A stretch of DNA of 64,000 nucleotides from Henriciella mobilis (GCF_003576315.1 NZ_QWFZ01000033.1:1-64000); one strand, 5' to 3'; shown: positions 42,363 to 52,500, counted from the stretch's first letter. Notes: generated by a model from the sequence alone, not told the origin. Made by a program: numbers and translations.

Positions 42363-42466
42363 GTCGCAAGACACCTTTCAATTGCTTGCCGCGTACCCTA
42401 ACGGGACATACAACCAATTTAAACGGTGCGACCAGCGCCCGCCGAAAGAGCGTCCGGAGGAGAAAC

Positions 42467-44092
<1,626 letters not shown>

Positions 44093-44140
44093 TCCGGGGC
44101 GTACCCAACAGTGTGGACGCTGCGCGAGGCCTTGCTCTCG

Positions 44141-44172
44141 GGTGCGGAGGCGCTAAGTCTTCGCACCTTAGC
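44141..44172 (+). promoter_or_regulatory. H-type pseudoknot candidate in the 5' region of the DUF1499 gene
   Basis: GGTGCG (44141-44146) pairs with CGCACC (44162-44167), and GCTAAG (44152-44157) with CTTAGC (44167-44172). The two stems interleave, sharing one C, as in an H-type pseudoknot or two exclusive hairpins. AAAAGCCGGGGAG and the ATG follow directly, so it could gate the ribosome-binding site. Confidence 0.4.
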
Positions 44173-44193
44173 AAAAGCCGGGGAGCTGGTTGA

Positions 44194-45096
44194 ATGAGTG
44201 ATACGACCCAAAGCGCCGGATGGCGCCTGAAGCTGTCAGCTGTCGCCCTTGGCGTGTCGATCTTCGCGGTCCTCTGGTTCGCGGCCGCCGCCCTCGGCAC
44301 GAAGTACGGCCTGTGGGGCTGGCAGTTCGGGCTCGGCAAGATGACAATCGGCTGGGGCCCGATAATCGCGTTCGGCTCAGCCGGGCTTGCGGTGATCGCG
44401 CTGATCATCGGCTTCATCAAGTCTCCGCGAACACAGCCGGTTATCCTTGCCCTGGGCGCGCTACTGATCGGCTTGATGCTGGTCTTCCGGCTTGTAGGTT
44501 TTGGCGCACAGGCCGCAAGCCTGCCGCCGATCCATGACATCCAGACTGACTGGTCGGACCCGGTCCGTTTCTCCGAGGCGCTGCTCGCCCAGCGCAAGTC
44601 GGACGACGCGATGAACCCGGTCGAGGACGCGCCGGTCATTCCGCAAGCCCCCGGTATCGAAGAGCGCTGGCCCGGCATGGGCGGGCGTCTGGTATCGGAG
44701 GTCCAGGAAGAGGCCGAAAGCGAGCGCACGGTCGATGGCGAGACGGTTCCGCCAGCCTACGACCGGCCAATCGAGCCGCTCTATTTCGACCAGTCGCCCG
44801 GCGAGGTCGCCAGCTATGCGCTGAGCATCGCAGAAGATCGAGGCTGGGATATTTTCACCCGACCGGAAACAGGCGAGGATGTCGAGCAGACCATGATCGA
44901 GGCAACGGCCACGACCGGCTGGTTCGGCTTCAAGGACGATATCGCGGTGCGCATCCGGGCCGTAGAGGGCGCGACCCGTGTCGACATGCGCTCGATCAGC
45001 CGCGTCGGCCTGTCGGACCTTGGCGCCAATGCGCGGCGAGTATCGGCCTTCATGGATGAGCTCGCCGACCGCGCGGACGGACGGCGCGAGCCCTGA
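44194..45096 (+). CDS. DUF1499 domain protein with N-terminal membrane helices
   Basis: A 300-residue protein. Three membrane helices occupy the first 110 residues. The soluble part holds LPPIHDIQTDWSDPVRFSEA and, near the end, EATATTGWFGFKDDIAVRIRAVEGATRVDMRSISRVGLSDLGANARRV (given in pieces: EATATTGWFGFKDDIAVRIR; RVDMRSISRVGLSDLG), which is the DUF1499 signature. Function unknown. The riboswitch for the next gene begins 33 bp after its stop codon. Confidence 0.85.
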   Translation: MSDTTQSAGWRLKLSAVALGVSIFAVLWFAAAALGTKYGLWGWQFGLGKMTIGWGPIIAFGSAGLAVIALIIGFIKSPRTQPVILALGALLIGLMLVFRLVGFGAQAASLPPIHDIQTDWSDPVRFSEALLAQRKSDDAMNPVEDAPVIPQAPGIEERWPGMGGRLVSEVQEEAESERTVDGETVPPAYDRPIEPLYFDQSPGEVASYALSIAEDRGWDIFTRPETGEDVEQTMIEATATTGWFGFKDDIAVRIRAVEGATRVDMRSISRVGLSDLGANARRVSAFMDELADRADGRREP

Positions 45097-45128
45097 TCGA
45101 CGACCGCCGGAAAACAGGGTAGACTCCG

Positions 45129-45202
45129 CTTCGCTGCGTAACTGGCGCATGAGGTGGATCACCACCGGGAAGCGCGGCGAAGACACGCCGGGCGCCTGGG
45201 CA
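45129..45202 (+). promoter_or_regulatory. ZTP (pfl) riboswitch aptamer
   Basis: All aptamer elements are visible. P1 pairs 45129-45138 (CTTCGCTGCG) with 45173-45182 (CGCGGCGAAG), 10 bp with one wobble. The junction carries AACTGGCGC, the P2 hairpin is GGTGG-ATCA-CCACC (45153-45166), and GGGAAG follows. The 3' part is GCCGGGCGCCTGGGCA. The pseudoknot GGCGC (45144-45148)/GCGCC (45192-45196) is perfect. These match the ZTP/ZMP-binding pfl RNA consensus, which reports 10-formyl-folate shortage during purine synthesis. Confidence 0.92.
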
Positions 45203-45231
45203 TGAACCTCAACTCAAGGAGGGCTGCCCAT
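45197..45231 (+). promoter_or_regulatory. Expression platform of the ZTP riboswitch
   Basis: TGGGCA (45197-45202), part of the aptamer's conserved 3' strand, is complementary to TGCCCA (45226-45231). Inside, CCTC can pair with GAGG of the Shine-Dalgarno AGGAGG. Without ligand the hairpin would hide the ribosome-binding site and start codon; ligand would hold the CTGGGC strand in the aptamer and free them. This predicts a translational ON switch. Confidence 0.72.
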
Positions 45232-45931
45232 GCCCGAACTGTCTCCGATTTCCGTCGCATTCCTCGTCTTTCCGAATGTCACCCAGCTGGACCTGACCGG
45301 CCCGGCGCAAATCCTCTCGCGGCTCGGCAATACGTCCGTCGATCTCGTCTGGAAGACACGCGATCCGGTGCCGACCGATTCCGGCTTTCCGCTGTTGCCG
45401 ACCAAGACGTTCGATGAAGTCGGTCAGGCCGACATCCTGTGCGTGCCCGGCGGGTTCGGGACGGTGGATGTCTTGCAGGATGATGAAGCGATTGGCTGGG
45501 TCCGGTCGATGGGGGCGGGCGCTGACTGGGTCACGAGCGTGTGCACCGGCGCGCTTGTTCTCGGCGCGGCTGGGCTCTTGAAGGGCTATGAGGCAACCAC
45601 GCATTGGGCCTCGCATGAGCAGCTCACCTTTTTCGGCGCGACCCCGGTCAAGCGCCGCATCGTGCTAGACCGAAACCGCCTGACGGGCGGCGGCGTGACC
45701 TCGGGCATCGATTTTGCCCTCGCCCTCGTCGCCCGTATCCGTGGTGAAGCACATGCGAAGTTCGTCCAGCTCTCGGTCGAATACGATCCGCATCCGCCTT
45801 TCGATAGCGGGGCGCCGGAAAAGGCCGATGCGGAAACGCTGGAGCGCTATTGGGCGCTTGTGAACAAGGCCGCGCCGGGCCGGGTTGAAACCGTCAGGGC
45901 AATTGCGCGAAGGCGCGGCTTCGACACCTGA
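45230..45931 (+). CDS. DJ-1/PfpI family protein, isonitrile-hydratase-like
   Basis: A 233-residue protein of the class-I amidotransferase-like fold. The nucleophile-elbow cysteine is in SVCTGALVLGAAGLLKGYEATTHW, and the pattern LDRNRLTGGGVTSGIDFALALVARI is that of the isonitrile-hydratase/ThiJ subgroup. No AraC-type DNA-binding tail. AGGAGG precedes the ATG. It is under a ZTP riboswitch, so its role may lie in purine, folate or one-carbon metabolism rather than isonitrile hydration; that is inference. Confidence 0.9.
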   Translation: MPELSPISVAFLVFPNVTQLDLTGPAQILSRLGNTSVDLVWKTRDPVPTDSGFPLLPTKTFDEVGQADILCVPGGFGTVDVLQDDEAIGWVRSMGAGADWVTSVCTGALVLGAAGLLKGYEATTHWASHEQLTFFGATPVKRRIVLDRNRLTGGGVTSGIDFALALVARIRGEAHAKFVQLSVEYDPHPPFDSGAPEKADAETLERYWALVNKAAPGRVETVRAIARRRGFDT

Positions 45932-46024
45932 TTCAGCGTGCCACCTTTCGGAAATCGGCCCGCTTCAGCTTGTCATCCACAGGCTTTTGATCGATGATCC
46001 AGATTGGTGGTGTGGGAAACAGGC

Positions 46025-46711
46025 ATGTCCCGTTGGCTTGTCACGGCTCTTTCGGCGTTGGTCCTTGCGGCCTGCGCGACCACGCCTGCGGAAACGCCAT
46101 CAACCCAGCCTTCTGGCCCAGCGCCAGGCGGCGGACCGCAGACCCAGCCGCTCGCCTATCCGGTTTCCGATGATTTCACGCCGCAGACCTTTCTGAATGT
46201 CTGCCCCGGCATGATTGCGACCAATGTTCCCGCGCGCGACGCAAATGGGAAACTCGTCGATTATTCGCCCTTCATCCGCGTTGACGGCGTTGTTGTCGCC
46301 GTGGCGCCGGTGAACGGGGCCTGTCTCAGCTCAGGCTTCGGGGTGCGCGGCACCAGCCTGCACAAGGGGATCGACCTTTTTTCCCGCGAGTCGATCCCGA
46401 TCCATGCCGGCGGTAACGGCAAGGTGATCGAGTCCGGCTATCGCGACGACTATGGCAACTACGTTGTCATCGACCATGGCGGCGGTGTCTTCACGCGCTA
46501 TGCACACCTCGCCTCGCGCGAGAGGGCTGCGGGTAAAGGCAAGGATATCGCCTTCGGTACGTTGCTCGGCCTGATGGGCAATACCGCCTCCTATCCGATC
46601 CCGATCCATCTTCACTATGAAGTGCTGACGGGCGACTACGACACGCCGAAGAAATCCTTCGGGCTCGACGCAGTCGATCCGTTCGCAGCGGTCTGGGTAC
46701 CGGTGGAGTAG
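46025..46711 (+). CDS. M23-family peptidoglycan endopeptidase, lipoprotein
   Basis: A 228-residue zinc metallopeptidase. The signal ends in a lipobox (VLAAC) followed by a Pro/Thr-rich linker. The LytM/M23 residues are HKGIDLF (first His and Asp), RYAHLASRE and HLHYEV (HxH). The C-terminal domain would cut peptidoglycan cross-links in the periplasm, for cell growth or division. The ATG at 46025 gives a proper signal peptide; a GTG-type extension upstream does not. Convergent with the MBL gene. Confidence 0.92.
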   Translation: MSRWLVTALSALVLAACATTPAETPSTQPSGPAPGGGPQTQPLAYPVSDDFTPQTFLNVCPGMIATNVPARDANGKLVDYSPFIRVDGVVVAVAPVNGACLSSGFGVRGTSLHKGIDLFSRESIPIHAGGNGKVIESGYRDDYGNYVVIDHGGGVFTRYAHLASRERAAGKGKDIAFGTLLGLMGNTASYPIPIHLHYEVLTGDYDTPKKSFGLDAVDPFAAVWVPVE

Positions 46712-46718
46712 CCTGTCC

Positions 46719-47630
46719 TCAGGCGGACTTGCGCAGGGCTGTCCAGGTGAAGGTCGAGCGCACGGTTGGCGTGGTGTCCGGCGTGGTGACGCGACCTTCC
46801 TCGATCAGCTTCAGCATGTGGCCAAGCACCGACATGGCGGCTGCCGGATGCAGGCGCTTCTCGACGTCGGCATACATCGTCTCGACCATGCGCGGAATGT
46901 TGGTTTCGCCAGCCTTCAGATGCTTGATGATCGCCGCTTCCCGGTCCAGCCGGTGCTGGCGGTAGGCCTGGATGAAGCCTTTCACATCCTCGCGGACCGG
47001 CGAACCATGCGTCGGCCAGAGAATGCCGAAGTCCATCGCCTCGATCTTGTCGAGCGAGCGCATATAGTCGGCCATGTTGCCATCGGGCGGGGCCACGATC
47101 GTCGTCGACCAGCCCATGATATGGTCACCTGTCAGGCAGGCATTCTCTTCACGCAGGCCGAAACAGAGGTGGTTGCTTGTGTGGCCGGGGGTCTCGATCA
47201 CGTCGAGCGTCCAGCCCGGGCCGGAAATGACATCACCATCACCGACCAGAACATCCGGCTGGAAGCCTAGATCGTCGGCTGAGCCCAGTTCGCCCTTGGC
47301 GGTCGGCACGCCGCAATTCTTTGCGTAGGTCTTGCAGCCAGCCCATTCTGCCAGCGGCTGGGCGAGCGGTGAGTGATCGGAATGGCCGTGGGAAACGAGC
47401 ACATGGGTGACCGTTTCGCCGTCCAGCGCCTTCTTGAGCGCTTCGAAATGCTCGTCCTGCATCGGGCCTGGGTCGAGCACGGCAACCTCGCCATGTCCGA
47501 TAATGTAGACACCCGTGCCGACATAGGTGAACGGCCCGGGATTGTTCGCGATCACGCGCCGGATCAGCGGTGAGACCTGTTCGACCTCGCCGTATTCAAA
47601 GTCTATTTCTTTGACGAATGGAATGGCCAT
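46719..47630 (-). CDS. MBL-fold metallohydrolase (LACTB2-like with C-terminal winged helix)
   Basis: A 303-residue metallo-beta-lactamase-fold enzyme. Zinc ligands are seen in SHGHSDHSPL, ETPGHTSNHLCF, LTGDHIMG and PTHGSP. After about residue 215 a helical winged-helix-like tail follows (RQHRLDREAAIIKHLKAGE, ADVEKRLHPAAAMSVLGHM), as in LACTB2-type hydrolases. Likely a cytoplasmic thioesterase or nuclease; substrate unknown. Confidence 0.9.
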   Translation of the reverse strand: MAIPFVKEIDFEYGEVEQVSPLIRRVIANNPGPFTYVGTGVYIIGHGEVAVLDPGPMQDEHFEALKKALDGETVTHVLVSHGHSDHSPLAQPLAEWAGCKTYAKNCGVPTAKGELGSADDLGFQPDVLVGDGDVISGPGWTLDVIETPGHTSNHLCFGLREENACLTGDHIMGWSTTIVAPPDGNMADYMRSLDKIEAMDFGILWPTHGSPVREDVKGFIQAYRQHRLDREAAIIKHLKAGETNIPRMVETMYADVEKRLHPAAAMSVLGHMLKLIEEGRVTTPDTTPTVRSTFTWTALRKSA

Positions 47631-47674
47631 GGGACCCCTTCGGCAGATTTCAAACCACCCGATAGTGAGTGATT

Positions 47675-48610
47675 CTAGGCTGACCGCTTCCCGGTGAACG
47701 CGGTGACAAATGCGCGCGCCATGCGGCGGGTGGATTTCAGCTTGTCGCCAAGCTTCAGTGCCACGGGCGGACCCATATCTGTCTTGTTTGCGTCCACAAT
47801 GTAGATGCGGCCGGAAGTCCGGTCGCGTAGCACGTCAACACCGCCCCAATCCAGACCCAGCTCTGCAGCAAATGCCCGGATCACGGCAATTTCATCAGTT
47901 GTGTAGCAATTCTTGGGCTCGTCGAGCAAAACTTCGGCATTCTCATTGAGGAACCGGCGCGCAAGCGGGCGGCGCTTGCGGAAAACGAGGGTCGGTTCAC
48001 CGCCGACAATGCAGCAGCGAAGATCCTCGACCAGCCCGCCATCGATCTCATTGTCGATCAGGCGCTGATAGGTCTTGTCCTCGAGCGGCTCCATCGGCCC
48101 CTCGATGATCCGCCCGTCATGGCAGGCATTCTTTTCGGACTTCTCTACCATTGGGCCGGGATAGGTGCGTGGATCGACCTTGAGGCCGTATCCGGCAGCG
48201 CGCTCGAAGGCGACCGCGACGTTCGATTTGGAAATGTCGGTGCAGCCGAAATTGACCAGCGTCGCGCCGGCCTTGGTTTTCGGCGTGTCGTGGCGGACCT
48301 GTGTGGAATCGTCAAACTGGAAGACGATATCGGCGGCCGACACGTCGGAAATCAGCTTGGCGCCGGAGGCATGCATGACCGGCCAGATGAAGTACCACGG
48401 GCGCGGCTTGTCCGGGTGGAAGGCGATGGTCGGTCGCTTGTGCCCTGTGATCCGGCGCCAGGTGCGCCAGGACTGGGCCAGTGTGTAGAAGGTCAGCCAG
48501 GTGAAGATGTCATTCGCGAGCTGGAAATTGGCCGGCACGCGGTGCCCGGTCTTTTTCACAAGCCAGGCGCCGTCTTCATACTTGAAATCTGTCAGCCAGT
48601 TACGCGACAT
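47675..48610 (-). CDS. ATP-grasp-fold protein of unknown substrate
   Basis: A 311-residue soluble protein. The C-terminal half looks like an ATP-grasp enzyme: EVLLDEPKNCYTTDEIAVIR, ELGLDWGGVDVLRD, then GRIYIVDANKTDMGPP, where the Asp-x-Asn would bind magnesium-ATP. An N-terminal region WYFIWPVMHASGAKLISD precedes it. GAGGAG before the ATG at 48610 supports that start. Carboxylate-amine ligase activity is inferred from the fold; the acceptor is unknown and the neighbours give no clue. Confidence 0.7.
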   Translation of the reverse strand: MSRNWLTDFKYEDGAWLVKKTGHRVPANFQLANDIFTWLTFYTLAQSWRTWRRITGHKRPTIAFHPDKPRPWYFIWPVMHASGAKLISDVSAADIVFQFDDSTQVRHDTPKTKAGATLVNFGCTDISKSNVAVAFERAAGYGLKVDPRTYPGPMVEKSEKNACHDGRIIEGPMEPLEDKTYQRLIDNEIDGGLVEDLRCCIVGGEPTLVFRKRRPLARRFLNENAEVLLDEPKNCYTTDEIAVIRAFAAELGLDWGGVDVLRDRTSGRIYIVDANKTDMGPPVALKLGDKLKSTRRMARAFVTAFTGKRSA

Positions 48611-48733
48611 CCAATTTCTCCTCACCGCCCCCTCAGACAGTTAACTGTGAATCGCACGCCACATCCCGGGGATCAACCGTTTAGGGCTGTCGTCAGCGTG
48701 GCAGGCTCATCAATAAACGGTGTGTTTCCGTGA

Positions 48734-49144
48734 CTAGAGCAGGCGCTTCATGCTCGACAGGTCATAGCCTGCATCTGCGGCAGCATCTACGATTTCTTCC
48801 GGCTGGCCCTGGCCCGCATGGGTCAGCGCCCAGGCCGTGATCGACCGCGTCCCGGTGCGGCAATAAGCCAGCACAGGAGTCGGGGCTTCATTCAGAATCG
48901 ACTGTGTCCGTTCGATGATCTCGGGGGTCGGCGCGCCGGAAAAGGGCAGGGCGACAAAGGTCAGGCCAAGTTCCTCGGCCTTGGTGCGAATCGCGCCCAT
49001 GCGGGGCTGATCCACACCGCCTTCGCCATCTGGCCGGTTCGCAATGATCGTCTTGTACCCCTTGGCGGCAATCTCTTCCACGTCGGATTCGTCGATTTGG
49101 GGGGCGACTGCGAAATATTCCGTCACCTTGCGGATGTCAGCCAT
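48734..49144 (-). CDS. TIGR01244-family phosphatase (beta-lactamase-hydrolase-like protein)
   Basis: A 136-residue protein of the small dual-specificity-phosphatase-like fold. The P-loop is CRTGTRS in VLAYCRTGTRSITAW. The N-terminal FAVAPQIDESDVEEIAAKGYKTIIANRPDGE (in part) is typical of the family that in Bigelowiella-like annotations is fused to sulfide-dioxygenase genes. Its physiological substrate is unsettled; sulfur-related roles are proposed. Divergent from the permease pair. Confidence 0.87.
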   Translation of the reverse strand: MADIRKVTEYFAVAPQIDESDVEEIAAKGYKTIIANRPDGEGGVDQPRMGAIRTKAEELGLTFVALPFSGAPTPEIIERTQSILNEAPTPVLAYCRTGTRSITAWALTHAGQGQPEEIVDAAADAGYDLSSMKRLL

Positions 49145-49168
49145 GTGTTACCTCGGTGTCATGTGGCG

Positions 49169-49202
49169 TTGACAAGCGAACGCGTCGCGTGAACCTAGGT
49201 TC
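49169..49202 (+). promoter_or_regulatory. Promoter with overlapping palindrome before the Opp-type permeases
   Basis: A consensus -35 box TTGACA (49169-49174) is followed, at 17-bp spacing, by a region covered by the perfect 12-bp palindrome GAACCTAGGTTC (49191-49202). The palindrome would overlap the -10 box, as a repressor site does. Confidence 0.5.
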
Positions 49203-49239
49203 GCGCGGTCGCACTTCCAAGTGCCGATAACCGCTTCGG

Positions 49240-50238
49240 GTGAAACGGAAAAGAGAAAAGCCACACGTGTCAGCGCTACAGAGAAGTCTTTCCCGAATTC
49301 CCTGGGCCTACGTCACACGCAGGCTGCTGTTTGCGATTCCGACCCTCCTGGTCATTATCGCCGTCGCCTTCTTCATGATGCGCATGGCGCCGGGCGGGCC
49401 GTTCGATGGCGAGCGGAAGCTGAATGCGGCGACCGAAGCGGCGATCAAGGCCAAGTTCGGCCTCGACCAGGCGCTCTGGAAACAGTTCCTGGATTATCTG
49501 CTCGGCGTGCTGCAGGGCGATTTCGGCCCGTCGATGAAGACGCTTGGCAAGTCGGTCAACGATCTCATCGCCGATGGCCTGCCGGTCAGCCTCGCAATCG
49601 GCTCGCTGGCCATGCTGGTCGCCCTTGTCGTGGGCACGGCGCTCGGCGTCTTTGCCGGCCTGCGCCAGAACACGGCCGGTGACTATACCGTGATGGGGAT
49701 CGCCATGGCCGGGATTTCCATCCCGACCTTCGTGACGGGCCCGATCCTGATCCTTGTCTTTGCGCTCGGCGCCGGACTGTTCGCGGTTGGCGGGCTCGGC
49801 GAATACCCGAATATCGGGATGAACCCCTACAACATGACGCTACCGGTGCTGACGCTGGCCCTGCCGCAGATCGCGATCATTTCGCGCCTGATGCGGGCCT
49901 CCATCATTGAGACAATGCGCTCGCCGCATGTGCGCACCGCCCGCGCCAAAGGGCTGGCCGAGCGCAACGTCATCATGAAACACGTCCTACCGTCGGCTGT
50001 CCTGCCGCTCGTTTCCTATGCCGGCCCGGCCATGGCGCGGGTGATGACAGGCTCGCTCGTCATCGAGCGGATTTTCGGCCTGCCGGGCATGGGGTCTTAC
50101 TTTGTCGATGGTGCGATCAACCGCGACTACACACTCGTCATGGGCGCGCTGATCATCTATGCGACGCTGATCGTGCTGTTCAATCTTGTCGCCGATATCC
50201 TTTATGCGCTCCTGGACCCGAAGGTAAAATACGACTGA
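49240..50238 (+). CDS. ABC transporter permease, OppB/DppB type
   Basis: A 332-residue inner-membrane permease with six helices. The N-terminal YVTRRLLFAIPTLLVIIAVAF is the OppB signature, and the EAA-type coupling loop reads ARAKGLAERNVIMKHVLPSA. It would form a channel for oligopeptides or related solutes with its partner. The first codon is unsure: GTG at 49240 or GTG at 49267. Its stop shares one base with the next start (TGATG). No binding protein or ATPase lies near. Confidence 0.92.
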   Translation: MKRKREKPHVSALQRSLSRIPWAYVTRRLLFAIPTLLVIIAVAFFMMRMAPGGPFDGERKLNAATEAAIKAKFGLDQALWKQFLDYLLGVLQGDFGPSMKTLGKSVNDLIADGLPVSLAIGSLAMLVALVVGTALGVFAGLRQNTAGDYTVMGIAMAGISIPTFVTGPILILVFALGAGLFAVGGLGEYPNIGMNPYNMTLPVLTLALPQIAIISRLMRASIIETMRSPHVRTARAKGLAERNVIMKHVLPSAVLPLVSYAGPAMARVMTGSLVIERIFGLPGMGSYFVDGAINRDYTLVMGALIIYATLIVLFNLVADILYALLDPKVKYD

Positions 50239-51140
50239 TGGTCGATACGCTGGACATGACGGGCCGGAAGGAACCGGTCGAGCAGGCGCTCGCAGGCGGG
50301 CGTTCATTGTGGGACGATGCCCGCCGCCGGCTGTTCAACAATAAGGCAGCCGTTTTCTCGATGTGGGTGCTGGGCATCCTGATTTTCCTCGCAGTCTTCG
50401 GTCCGATGCTGTGGGTCCACGACTACAGCAAGATCTCTGCCGACACGGAGCTGGCGCCGACGATGCAGGACTGGCACTGGCTCGGCACCGACGAACAGGG
50501 CCGTGACCTCGTCGCGCGCAACCTGCTCGGCCTTCGCATTTCCATGGCCGTCGGTCTTGTCGCGACCATCGTGTCGCTGATTATCGGCGTCACCTGGGGC
50601 GCGATTGCCGGCTATGTCGGCGGGCGGGTCGACAATCTGATGATGCGGTTCGTGGACGTGCTCTACGCCATGCCCTTCATCTTCTTCGTGATCCTGCTGC
50701 TGACCGTTTTCGGACGGAACATCATCCTGATCTTCGCCGCGATCGGCGCAGTCGAGTGGCTGACCATGAGCCGGATCGTGCGGGGCCAGACGCTCGCCAT
50801 CAAGGGCAAGGAATTCATCGAGGCCGCCCGCGCCGCCGGCGTGCCGGGATCTGCCATCATCCGCCGCCACATCCTGCCCAATGTCGTCGGGCCGGTCGCC
50901 GTCTATGTGACGCTGACCATCCCGGTCGTGATCATGGCGGAGAGCTTCCTCTCCTTCCTCGGCCTCGGCGTGAACGAGCCGCTGACCTCGCTCGGCGTGC
51001 TGATCTCGAACGGCGCAAAGGAAATGCAGGACAAGCCCTGGCTGCTGATGGCGCCGGCCGTGCTGATGGCGGTGACGCTGCTCTGCCTCAACTTCATCGG
51101 CGACGGCCTGCGCGACGCGCTCGATCCGAAAGAGCGCTAG
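50238..51140 (+). CDS. ABC transporter permease, OppC/DppC type
   Basis: A 300-residue permease with six helices. The OppC N-terminal block LFNNKAAVFSMWVLGILIFLAVFGP, the HWLGTDEQGRDLVARNLLGLR segment and the coupling loop EAARAAGVPGSAIIRRHILPN are intact. It pairs with the OppB-type protein. The following gene, a thioesterase, is not a transporter part, so the substrate-binding protein and ATPases must be elsewhere. Confidence 0.93.
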   Translation: MVDTLDMTGRKEPVEQALAGGRSLWDDARRRLFNNKAAVFSMWVLGILIFLAVFGPMLWVHDYSKISADTELAPTMQDWHWLGTDEQGRDLVARNLLGLRISMAVGLVATIVSLIIGVTWGAIAGYVGGRVDNLMMRFVDVLYAMPFIFFVILLLTVFGRNIILIFAAIGAVEWLTMSRIVRGQTLAIKGKEFIEAARAAGVPGSAIIRRHILPNVVGPVAVYVTLTIPVVIMAESFLSFLGLGVNEPLTSLGVLISNGAKEMQDKPWLLMAPAVLMAVTLLCLNFIGDGLRDALDPKER

Positions 51141-51151
51141 AGCCAACCGCC

Positions 51152-52000
51152 ATGAGCAAGACCTCCTTCATCGACCTTCAGTCGACGCACAATCCCCATC
51201 GCTGGTACCTGAATGTGGAGCCGAGCATCTGTGTCGGCCCGCCGGGGCAGAAATTCCTGTTCGGCGGTGTTGGCCTCGCCTCGGCGATCACCGCGCTGGA
51301 GCAGACCACAGGCCGGCCGTGCATCTGGGCGACGGCGCAATACCTCTCCTTCGCCAATCCGCCCGACATTGTCGATCTCGACGTGCGCGCACCCATCGTC
51401 GGCAAGAACATCACCCAGGCGAGAGTCCTCGCGCATGTGAAGGACCGGGAAATCTTCACGGTGAATGCCGCGGTTGGCGAACGCGATTCCGACCAGTCGC
51501 ACCAGTGGCTCACCATGCCGGACGTGCCGCCTGCAGACGACTGTCCGCCCATGCCGCGCTTTGACGAGACAACGGAAGACCTGCATTCACGGCTCGACAT
51601 GCGCGTGGCGCAGGGGCGCTATTCGGCGCGCCGCGACGTCCAGGGCGGGCGCAGTGAGGATGGGCGTGTCGTGCTGTGGGGCCGGGCGAAGAATGGCGCG
51701 CCGGTCGATTCGGCGCTGCTTGCCATCATCAATGATTTCGTGCCCTCAGGCACCAGCCATGCGCTAGGCCTGCCAGCAGGCGCCAATTCCCTGGACAACA
51801 CGCTGCGTATTCGCCGGATCGTTGAAACCGAATGGGTCTGCTGCGACATCCAGATTGAAGGCGTTCATAATGGCTTCGTGCATGGGCGAATAGCGATGTT
51901 CGCCGATGACGGTACGCTGATGGCGACGGGCAGCCAGTCTGGCATCATCCGCATTTTCGATCCCGAAGCCTTCCGGCAGCGGTTCAAGAAGGACGCGTAG
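51152..52000 (+). CDS. Acyl-CoA thioesterase, double hot-dog (TesB-like)
   Basis: A 282-residue protein with two hot-dog halves. The first contains FGGVGLASAITALEQTTG and YLSFANPPDIVDLDVR; the second contains LAIINDFVPSGTSHAL, NSLDNTLRIRRIVETEWVCC and GRIAMFADDGTLMATGSQSG. This is the layout of TesB-type thioesterases, which free acids from acyl-CoA. The start at 51152 lies 11 bp after the permease stop codon, so it is likely in the same transcript. Confidence 0.85.
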   Translation: MSKTSFIDLQSTHNPHRWYLNVEPSICVGPPGQKFLFGGVGLASAITALEQTTGRPCIWATAQYLSFANPPDIVDLDVRAPIVGKNITQARVLAHVKDREIFTVNAAVGERDSDQSHQWLTMPDVPPADDCPPMPRFDETTEDLHSRLDMRVAQGRYSARRDVQGGRSEDGRVVLWGRAKNGAPVDSALLAIINDFVPSGTSHALGLPAGANSLDNTLRIRRIVETEWVCCDIQIEGVHNGFVHGRIAMFADDGTLMATGSQSGIIRIFDPEAFRQRFKKDA

Positions 52001-52011
52001 TTCGATTCCGA

Positions 52012-52500
52012 TCATTTCAGGGCTGCCTTTGCTGCTGCTGTGTTGACGGGACAGCTGGCAAGGCCGCTGTCGAGGGCGGGTGTTGCGCGCAGGGCCGACT
52101 GTGTGGCGGCTGCGGCGATGACTTCGGCATCGGAGAACATGACCGCCAGGCGCAGCAGGCTGTCGCGCGTGTCGCGGGTGTTTTCGGCCTCTTCCAGTGC
52201 GTCGAGCTGGACAACGCCTTCTTCGGCCATGCCGCGGAAGATGCAGCCAAGGTCGGACGGGCCGTCATTGCCGTCGATCCAGCGGCCAAGCTGTGTGGCG
52301 GCATAGGCGAAACGCTCGATTTCGGTCTGAAAGGCTGGTGAGATGTCGGCCTTGCCGGATGTGTCCAGCGTCTCGATCAGACTCGCTGTCTGCTCGCGCA
52401 GGTCGCCCGCTTTCAGGCCCCAGTCACCGGCCAGTTCAGGCGAGGCTGCCGCACTGAAGGGCAGGGCGGCTGCGGCGATGGCAAGCAGGATGCGTTTCAT
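52012..52500 (-). CDS. Exported helical protein of unknown function
   Basis: A 162-residue protein with a Sec signal peptide (MKRILLAIAAAALPFSAAASPE). The mature part is helical and acidic, with two cysteines (GCIF and ASCP) that may form a disulfide. No family recognised. It is convergent with the thioesterase gene and lies downstream of the glycosidase-like gene on the same strand. Confidence 0.75.
   Translation of the reverse strand: MKRILLAIAAAALPFSAAASPELAGDWGLKAGDLREQTASLIETLDTSGKADISPAFQTEIERFAYAATQLGRWIDGNDGPSDLGCIFRGMAEEGVVQLDALEEAENTRDTRDSLLRLAVMFSDAEVIAAAATQSALRATPALDSGLASCPVNTAAAKAALK

Noticed and set aside
45973-45981. TCATCCACA, one mismatch from a DnaA box
   Set aside because: A single copy with no cluster, no AT-rich unwinding region and no origin genes nearby.
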